DNA from: Warburgia ugandensis
Taxonomy: Eukaryota; Streptophyta; Magnoliopsida; Canellales; Canellaceae
Reading direction: 5' to 3'
DNA: 64,000 nt
Assembly (NCBI GenBank): GCA_035236585.1
Contig: CP141135.1
Location: 6,606,001-6,670,000 of the forward strand
In this document: positions 12,465 to 21,000 of the stretch, one piece after another
Numbering within the stretch: position 1 is the stretch's first letter
Layout of the letters: each line of letters begins with the position of its first letter
Made by a program: the position numbers and the translations under genes
Notes under the pieces: generated by a model
What the model saw: the letters and a program-made list of their open reading frames with translations, nothing else
The model's database searches: none
Told to the model about the DNA's origin: nothing

Positions 12465-12988
12465 TTTTCTAACCCTATTAAGGCTATTATTGAGTGAAGC
12501 AAGCTTCAATATTAACCATTAGTCTAGACTCCTGGAATAACCACCGCATCAAAAGATTGTAATTTAACAAAAGTTTTGAACTCCCTGAGTATTGCCCCAG
12601 TCTAGAACTTAAGGAATGCCATTTGTGTCTTGTCCGATCTTTTGATTTACATGGAAGTGATAGAATAATTACAGAAGTTATTCTCTTGTACCATCATAGA
12701 AGAGTCTTGTTTACTTCGACTGACATGGTGTTATGTTCTTAACCACTTAGGAAATTACAAAAATGGAAGTCTCTATTTCTCCATCTCTAATGTTATTCTG
12801 CATTGGAAATGTACTGTTGCTTGCTGTGTCGTAGTTCAGTCAAATGAGGAATTGCTAATGCAGGCTATGATTCCACCTTCTTTAGATAAAACCCCTGTAA
12901 TTCTTGGAAAGAGTGCTGAATCTAGTCTTATGATCTCATTATCTGCTTCCATTAATGTGTATTAGCTGTTTTATTGCAATGAACATAA
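12465..12988 (+). other. Upstream flank of the LRK10L-type kinase exon
   Basis: No ORF of note and no recognisable extracellular (GUB_WAK/WAK-associated) exon. The last part is intron-like, with a pyrimidine-rich tract and TTCTGTTCAG acceptor at 13008-13017. The N-terminal exon(s) expected for a membrane LRK10L receptor are not found here or in the adjoining repeat block. Confidence 0.5.
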
Positions 12989-14170
12989 TTGGTCTCATAT
13001 TTGCTCCTTCTGTTCAGAATGAGAGTCTCATCAAAGAACCCTATCCTCTTTTGGAGGAAGAAAACAAAGAACCATCACACTACAGAGACGTACTCAAAGA
13101 GTGATGGATCCTTCGCTTTAAAAAGATACAAATATTCAGATGTCAAAGCTATGACCATGTCCTTTAGGGATAAAATAGGGAAAGGAGGTTCTGGTAGTGT
13201 ATTCAAGGGAGTGCTCCCTGATGGCTTTGCTGTTGCTGTCAAGGTTCTGGATCAAAAGACCAATGGAGCTGAAGAACAATTTCAAAATGAGCTTGCAAGC
13301 TTCCGGAAGATTGATCATATTAATATTATTGGTCTCCTTGGTTTCTGTTCAGAAGGCTCTGTACGAGCTCTGGTCTATGAGTTCATGCCCAATGGATCTC
13401 TTGATAATTTCATTTTCAGCACTGAATCAACAGGAACTCATTCACTAGGATGGGAAAGACTCTATAAAATTGCAGTTGGGATTGCTCGAGGGCTTGACTA
13501 CATGCACAACTGGTGCAGTCCATGTATTCTCCATCTAGATATAAAACCATCTAATATTCTTCTGGACCATGACTTCTGTCCGAAGATCTGCGATTTTGGG
13601 CTAGCACAGGTGTTGCCTACAACAGAAGAAACTCACTTAACCACAGATGTTAGAAGGGCTTATGGTGATTTGGCACCTGAATATCTGATGAAATGCAGAA
13701 TCACTCATAAACTAGATGTTTACAGCTATGGTGTTACATTGTTGGAAATGGTTTCAGGAAGAAAGAACCATGGTGGAAGCCATGAAAGGAACCTTCCTGA
13801 TTTGTTCTATAAGTGTTTGGTTCAAGGAGATATTGGAGTAAAAGGATTTACAGGTGTTGCAGAGGAAGAGACTCCAAGGAAGATGGCCTTGGTTGGGTTA
13901 TGGTGTACTCAGTGGGAACCAAATAATAGGCCTTCAATGAAGAGAACTCTGGAGATGTTGGAAGGGAACATTGAAGAATTGCTAATGCCTCTCGACCCTT
14001 GTACGAATGCGAAGGATTTTGGAGGTAAGGTTTCATTTTTCAAACTTGTTGCATGGATGATAATCTTGGTTAGGTATGTATTGCCAATAAAGACAGAAAA
14101 AATCTGCAAATCAACCTCGAGTGTGGTTGTGGTCATGTTTGGGACAAGTTTAAGGCTTGTACAGATGTGA
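12989..14170 (+). CDS. LRK10L/PR5K-type receptor-like kinase, kinase exon
   Basis: Ser/Thr kinase domain of the plant LRK10L-1/PR5K group, which normally sits behind a signal peptide, GUB_WAK ectodomain and one membrane helix; none of those is present in-window. Visible motifs, numbering from the ATG at 12989: LKRYKYSDVKAMT lead-in (44-56), Gly loop GKGGSGSVFKG (64-74), VAVK Lys85, alpha-C Glu101, catalytic loop HLDIKPSNILLD (182-193), DFG 202-204, APE 229-231, Asp243, Arg314. HLD replaces HRD, so it is a non-RD kinase like its relatives (usually HFD). The activation segment VRRAYGDLAPEYL departs from the usual ARGT.GY.APE. An acceptor at 13017 suggests the exon really begins at 13018 and the first 9 residues are intronic. 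A strong donor (GAG/GTAAGG) lies at 14024/14025. It may be a truncated gene or the 3' exon of a longer one. Confidence 0.72.
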   Translation: MVSYLLLLFRMRVSSKNPILFWRKKTKNHHTTETYSKSDGSFALKRYKYSDVKAMTMSFRDKIGKGGSGSVFKGVLPDGFAVAVKVLDQKTNGAEEQFQNELASFRKIDHINIIGLLGFCSEGSVRALVYEFMPNGSLDNFIFSTESTGTHSLGWERLYKIAVGIARGLDYMHNWCSPCILHLDIKPSNILLDHDFCPKICDFGLAQVLPTTEETHLTTDVRRAYGDLAPEYLMKCRITHKLDVYSYGVTLLEMVSGRKNHGGSHERNLPDLFYKCLVQGDIGVKGFTGVAEEETPRKMALVGLWCTQWEPNNRPSMKRTLEMLEGNIEELLMPLDPCTNAKDFGGKVSFFKLVAWMIILVRYVLPIKTEKICKSTSSVVVVMFGTSLRLVQM

Positions 14171-14612
14171 ATTTTGACAAGAATCCGAGATCACCATATT
14201 ATATGAGTTAAAATTTTTTAATGTGTGTTTGACCTATGTGGGAGCATTTATGTATGACCGTGCTCCTTGCCTTTCTTTTTCTATATTTGTATTAGAAATT
14301 ATATGGCATCTATTTGTGTGAAGTCATCAGGACGACAAATGCAAGAACTTTCTTTCTGCTTTTTTTTTTTTTTCATTCTTATACTAGTTTCCTTGTCCAT
14401 CTCCTTATCTTCCTTCTTCAAGTTGAAATCTCCTTTCTAAGCAGGCTCAGAGACATGCTAATCGCTGAAACTCTTCAGACACATGCATGGATTCTTTCTA
14501 GTTCAATAATTTGTTATCTGTTATGTAGTTGTGGGTTCTTTCTTGTTTTACTATTTTTTAAGTTGGCTTTTTTCTTAATTGTCATCTTCACTCTTCTGTT
14601 TTTGTTTTACAG
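14171..14612 (+). other. Spacer/intron between the two kinases
   Basis: T-rich, no supported gene. It ends in a good polypyrimidine tract and acceptor (TTTTGTTTTACAG, 14612) for RLCK exon 2. The short myristoylation-type exon 1 (M-G-x-C...) expected for an RLCK-VII protein was not found here. Confidence 0.5.
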
Positions 14613-15007
14613 GTACTTCAAAGAACAACAACAATAAAGACAGAAGTTCTGGCAGTGGCAGTGGGTTTTCCAGCATCGTAAAAGACCCGGATGGAAAAAT
14701 ATTGCTAGAGTCAAACTTGAGAATTTTCACTTTTGCTGAATTAAAAATTGCTACAAGGAATTTTCCAACAGATGCCATAGTTGGTGAGGGTGGTTTTGGA
14801 AGAGTTTATAAGGGGTTGCTTGACGGAAATACTCTCAATTCAGGAAGAAGTGGAAGTAGTTTGGCTATTTTTTTTGAGAAGCCATTGAGAATGTTATTAG
14901 AAGGGGGGAAAGAATCCCCAAAGAAAAGAGACAAAAGTGGAAACAGTTTGGTTATTGCCGTGAAGAGATTGAACCCAGAAAGCATTCAGGGACTTGAGGA
15001 ATGGCAG
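14613..15007 (+). CDS. RLCK gene A exon 2 (N-lobe) with a 29-codon insertion
   Basis: Encodes the N-terminal linker, [13 protein letters not shown], Gly loop and the beta-3 Lys (IAVKRLN), ending EEWQ before GTTAGT. Between beta-2 and beta-3 there are 87 extra bases relative to the normal family pattern (GN.LNSGRSG then NSLVIAVK), flanked by imperfect 22-bp direct repeats at 14848-14869 and 14935-14956 (19 of 22 identical). The insertion keeps the frame and adds a Lys/Glu-rich loop (EKPLR...KESPKKRDK). The exon begins in phase 1, as is common in RLCK-VII genes. Confidence 0.82.
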
Positions 15008-18000
15008 GTTAGTTTCAAGTTCTGTTCTTTCTCTTTTTGCCTTTTGTTGGTCTCTGTTTTAGATTTTTCTCACCTAGTTCAATTATGCTTTCTGCTTTTT
15101 GTCTATCATTTAGAAATGCTGGGTAAAGCTAGGAAATAGATGGGTATAAATTATGGTATGTAGGAAAGGATAATAACAGAAATAGCATAGGAATAATAGT
15201 AGATAAGGAATTAAAAGATAAGTTGTGAACGTTAAAAGAATTAATGATATAATTATAATAATAAAACTTGTTCTAGGAGAGTAGATTATAAATGTTATAA
15301 GTGCATACGCACCACAAGTAGGGTTACAAGATATAATCAAGAGACAGTTTTGGGAAGATATGGAGGGAGTCATGCAAGAAATTCCCAACACTAAGGGGAT
15401 ATTTATAGGAGTGGACTTAAATGGCTATGTAGGAAAACAAAAGGAAGGATATGATAGAATACACAGAGGGTATCGTATACGTCAACGAAATGAGATGGGG
15501 GAGAATATTCACGATTTTGCTTTGTCATATAACCTAGCCATTGTAAATACTTTCTTTAAGAAGAGGGATGAACACTTAATGACCTTTAAAAGTTGACTTC
15601 ATAAAAGCCAATTTCTACTGAGGAATAATGAATGATCTATGTGTAAGGATTGTAAGGTGATACTCGGTGAGAGTTTAACCCTACAACATAGGTTAATGGT
15701 TATGGATATCCATATCAAAAGATGGAAGAAAAGAAATGAACTTAATAGGTACCCAAAAATTAAGTGGTGGAACTTAAAAGGAGAGAATAACCTCATTCAC
15801 AAATAAGTTGATGGTAAAAGGAAATTGGAACTATGAAACAGTAGTAAATACCATGTAGATTAATATTGTTGAGTCCATTAAGAAAGTGGCAAAAGATGTC
15901 TCAAGAGTATCTAAATGTAAAAGGTAATTAGTAAAGGAAACATGGTGGTGGAGTGAAATAGTGCAAAAAATTATTAAAGAAAACGGATGTGTTTTAAAGC
16001 ATTGCAGAAGACTAGAAATAATGAAAACTATGAACAATATAAGAATGTTAAAAGGTTGTGTTACATCTCCAATATATCAGACTTACTCTAGAAAGAGGAG
16101 GTAATTACAAGAGAAGTATAACCGTATATAGGTCTAAGATCGTCTAGGTATGCAGATCTATTGACAGAAGATTATCCAGGGGATGTAATCAGTTGGTTAG
16201 GATATACAAATATAATCAGTTGGTTAGGATATACCAAATATGCAGATAGTATCCAATCTGTTATAGGTATAGAATCTGTTACAGATTTACAAAGGAAGGG
16301 GAGGAAAAAGAAAAAGAAAAAGAAAAGGGAAGGGGTGGGAAGTGTAGAGGAGGAACTACGGTTCCTCCTTCCTACTAGTTTTCAGTAGATCTTTAGCCTT
16401 GTCTATCTGAAATCCTATGTAATTCACCCCAACCATCAATAAATTGAGTACCATTTCCTCTTGAATGTTGTTTATCATCGAATTTTACCCCCTAGGTCTA
16501 TCAATGGTATTAGAGCCTTGTTCGACTCTTGGGGCATGGTAAGAACCAGATCGGAAAAGGCAAAAAACATGGAGAAAGAGCTGGAAAATGTGAGAGCGGA
16601 AGAGGGGAGCATGAAAGACGACCTCGGACGATTTCAAACCAACGTCACGACTATAGGGGAGTACCTACTGGAGATCCGAACCTGGATGAGGCAACGACAG
16701 GACAGTGCGAAAACATTCCCAAATAAGGCTGGAGATAGAGGAAGAGCTTAAGCATAGGAGGCAGGGGAGTCAAGCGACTCCCGAAAACCCTAGACTCGAA
16801 CCCAGGCGACTAGATCTCTCGATCTTCAACGGCCAAGACCCTCATGGCTGGCTGTGCAGAGCTGAGCGGTACTTCCAGTTGAACCGACTTCCCGACGGGG
16901 AGAAGGTGACAGCAGCGTCCGTTTGCTTGGAGGGAGAAGCCCTCCACTGGTTTCTCTGGTCAGAGGTTCCGCCCATCGTAGTCCGACGACGACTACGAAG
17001 CCTTGTTGTCACTATGGTAGATCTCCTCCGTCGCCGGCTACCGCCAAGACTTCGAACTGATGTTGGGCCCCTTAGTGAATCTGCTCGAAGACCTGTTAAA
17101 GGGGGCCTTTCTAAATGGGCTATAGGAGGAGTTGAAGGCCAAAGTTAGAATGTTTTGGCCTACTTCTCTAACTGGGCTCATGGACCTGGCCCAAAAGATC
17201 AAAGAAAAAAATGAAGCCCTCGAGCGGGTGAGAGCCCACGGGCATAGAGGTGGGTCTGGGCCTAAGTCGTCGTGGAGTCATGGACCTTCACTAAAGGGCC
17301 CTGTCTTCGAGTTTGGCCCACAAGGGCAATTTCGTAATTCGCAACCACAACCCTTCACTAGACTGCCAGAGATGAAGGAGTTATGGTTTCAGGGAGAACG
17401 GTCCTCACGCGCGGGGGAGTCTTCCCCTGCTGGGCGTGACTCTTTCCGATGATTAACGGAGTTGCAACAACGATGAGTGATGGGACTCTGCTTCAGGTGC
17501 GACGAGAAATACTCACCTAGACACTAATGTAAGAATCGCCAACTCCAGGTACTGATTCTTGGGGAAGAGGAAGAAGATGGCGAGGATCTGGGCTGCTTGA
17601 GCATGGAAGATGCTACCCCACCTGAGGAAGAGATGACCCGACTAGAACTTTCTATGCAGGCCCTCATCGGGATGTCTGTTGCTGATGTGATGAAACTACG
17701 GGGGACTCTGGCTCATCGAGAGGTGGTTGTCCTTGTTGACATGGGGGCGTCCCACAACTTCATAGCTTGGAGGTTGGTCGTCGAGTTGCAGATTCCGGTG
17801 ACCAACACCAAGCCATTCGGAGTACAGGTGGGAGACGGGTTTTGCGTCCGGGGCGACGAGGTCTGCTGGGATCTCGTTCTGCGCTTACTGGGGTTGGTGA
17901 TCCAGCACCACTTCCATCCCTTCAATTTGAGTGGAACTGACCTGGTACTGGGGATGGCATGGTTGCGAACGCTCGGTGAGGTTTCTGCAAATTATCAGGA

Positions 18001-21000
18001 GCTCACCATGCAGTTCGTAGTGCAAGGCCAGAGGGTAACCCTCAAGGGCGACCCATCCTTGTCACTGTCGGTCTTGTCCTTCAAAGCCCTGCAGCGAGCC
18101 ATACCTAACTTAGGCGTTAGCTATGTGATTGAGTACCAAGGCCTGCAAGTAGAGAGAGAGCCGCACCCGCCTCTAGACCATCCTCAGCTAAGGGTTCTCT
18201 TGGACTAGTATGGCCATATCTTTGACCAGCCACTTCATTTGCCAGTTCACCGGCCAGAAGACCACGCTATCAGGGTCTAGGACCATACTCCACCTAATAT
18301 CAGGCCATACCGCTATCCGAACTGTCAAAAGAACGAAATTGAGCAAATCATCAAAGAATTGTGGGAGGCTGGCATTATCTGGGCCAGCACGAGTCCCTAT
18401 TCCAATCCGGTATTGTTAGTCAAGAAGAAAGATGGTGGTTGGTGCTTCTGCGTCGATTACCGCACTCTCAACAAAATCACCACCCCAGATAAGTTTCCCA
18501 TCCCAACCATTGATGAGCTATTGGACGAATTGGGTGGAGCTACTATCTTTTCTAAGTTGGATCTTCAATCCGGGTACTACCAAATTTGCATCAAGGAGGA
18601 GGATGTTGCCAAGATGACTTTTAGGACGCATGAGAGTCACTACGAGTTCTTGGTCATGCCCTTCGGCTTGATCAATGCTCCCTCCACTTTTCAAGTTCTT
18701 ATGAATGACATCTTCCGCCAGTATCTTTGTAAGTTTGTGCTGGTTTTTTTTTACGACATATTTGTTTACAGTGCTGATATTAATCGACATTTAGAGCATT
18801 TGGAAACTGTACTGCAACTGTTGGGCTGTCATAAATTGGTAGTTAACAAAAAGAAGTGCTGTTTTGCCCAAACTCAATTAGAGTATTTAGGCCATGTAAT
18901 ATCAGCAGGCGGGGTAGCAACGGATAGCTCAAAGATAGAATGTATGCTCAAATGGCCTACTCCACAGGATGTTACAGCATTGAGGGGCTTCTTGGGTCTC
19001 ATAGGATACTACCGCAAATTCGTTAAGAACTATGGAATTATCACTACTCCCCTTACCAGTCTACTCAAGAAGGATAACTTCCATTGGTCCACGGAGGCAC
19101 AAAAAGCCTTTGACGAGCTGAAGAGAGCCATGATGTCGGTTCCAGTATTGGCTATTCCCAACTTTAGTAAGCCTTTCATTCTGGAGACCGATGCTTCAGG
19201 AAAGGGCATTGGAGCAGTTCTCATGCAGGAGGGAAGGCCAATTGCCTTCTTCAGTCAAGCCCTCGCCCCCCGCCCCCTGCGCCCAGTCCAAGTCTGTATA
19301 CGAAAGGGAACTCATGGCCGTAGTACTAGCCGTCCAGAAATGGTGCCATTATCTGCTAGGCCGGAAGTTCACTATCCTTACAGATCAAAGGAGCCTCCAA
19401 TTCCTCATGAACCAACGCGTACTCAGCAGTGAGCAGCAGAAATGGCTCATCAAATTACTTGGTTTCGACTTTGACATTCAATACAAACCAGGAAGGCATA
19501 ATCGGGTAGCAGATGCCCTCTCTAGAATGACTGACAGTGGCAACATTGATGGAGGCACGACATCTGAACCTGCGAGTTCCGTAGACCTGGCGTACACCTC
19601 CCACTTATTGGCCCTCTCAACCGTCCAGCACTTAGGATTTCAAGGTCTAACCAATGAAATCCAACAAGATGAGACTTTACGCCCCATCCTATAGGAACTA
19701 CTGGTCGGCATAAACAGTCACAAGGGGTTCTCTTTACGACATGGCCACTTGCTCTTCTACGACAGATTGGTTATTCCTAAGGCTTCTGCTTGAATTCCCA
19801 CCTTACTCAAGGAATTTCACTCAACTCCGGCTGGTGGGCATTCAGGTTCCTTCAGAACGTTCAAAAGACTTTCTAACGTGGTGTTCTGGAAGGGAATGAG
19901 ATTTTGCTTCATGAAATTCAAATTCTTTTCCATGCCTCAACCTGTTGATTGTCACACCATTCTCTACTCTTCAATGTTTATTTGCATGCCACTGGTCCTC
20001 TAGACTTGAAACTACCAATCTTAGGCACTTTTTCTCACAAGACTAACAAACATTCGACAAGCTTATCCATGATAGTTACCTTATGACTGTCATTGACAGT
20101 TCCTAAACATAACAGTTTGAGACTGTTTTATCTATCTTTAAGGGTTGTCGATAGTGGGACATAAGATATTGTTAATGGATAATTTTGGCCGACCCCTAGT
20201 CGGGATAAGGTCTTGATGATGATGAGGATTGTCTGTGAGCCAGACAGGCCAAATGGGTCTAATTTGCAAACAATGTATATATGTAAAAAGGCTTCTCCTT
20301 GTGCAGCTTGCATTTTTCTCTATGTATATTTACACATTGGCTTTCAGGTATTCTTTTCCTTTTTTTGTAGTATGAAAAAGGACAGATATTCAGATTCCTT
20401 GTTCTGATGGATATTTACCAATGTTTGTGAACTTGTGCCATGGGTTGTACAGAGCAAGGATTTGTAAAAGCAAAGAAGTGGCTGTTATCTTTTAAAACAA
20501 GGCTAGTGGTAGACATCAGATATATGTGGACCTTTGTGTCTGTGGCACCCTTAAAAGTTTGTGTATGCTGTTTCTGTTGCAGGCAGAGGTGAATTTCTTG
20601 GGCAGGCTTTCTCATCCCAATCTTGTAAAGCTGTTGGGATACTGCTGGGAGGAGAAATATCTTCTTCTGGTGTATGAATACATGCCAAAAGGGAGCTTGG
20701 AGAACCACCTTTTTAAAAGTAAGTTGTACTAAATAACAGTATTAGTCAAAAAAGCTTCAGGGTTAGAATGTCTCATCATCAGCTTCAATGTCAATTCCAT
20801 TGCAGTGGAAATGCTTTCAGTTTGCATTCCAAAGTTGTTGAGACAAAATTGACCCGACTTAACAAAATTTTGCATATAATTTTATGGACAATGTGATGGG
20901 AATGTTCACAAATTGACTGGCCTTCAACCTGTGTGGCTCCTAGTATTAGAACTCGGCATGCTGAAATCATGGAGCAAAGACTGCAATCATAAGTTCACAA

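Noticed and set aside
14311-14637. MASICVK... as RLCK exon 1
   Set aside because: No MGxC myristoylation start, no donor in phase, and the frame runs into a T-tract.
14855-14946. Small intron inside RLCK exon 2 (GTAGTT...AACAG)
   Set aside because: Removing 91 bases would break the frame; kept as an in-frame insertion, though cDNA could change this.
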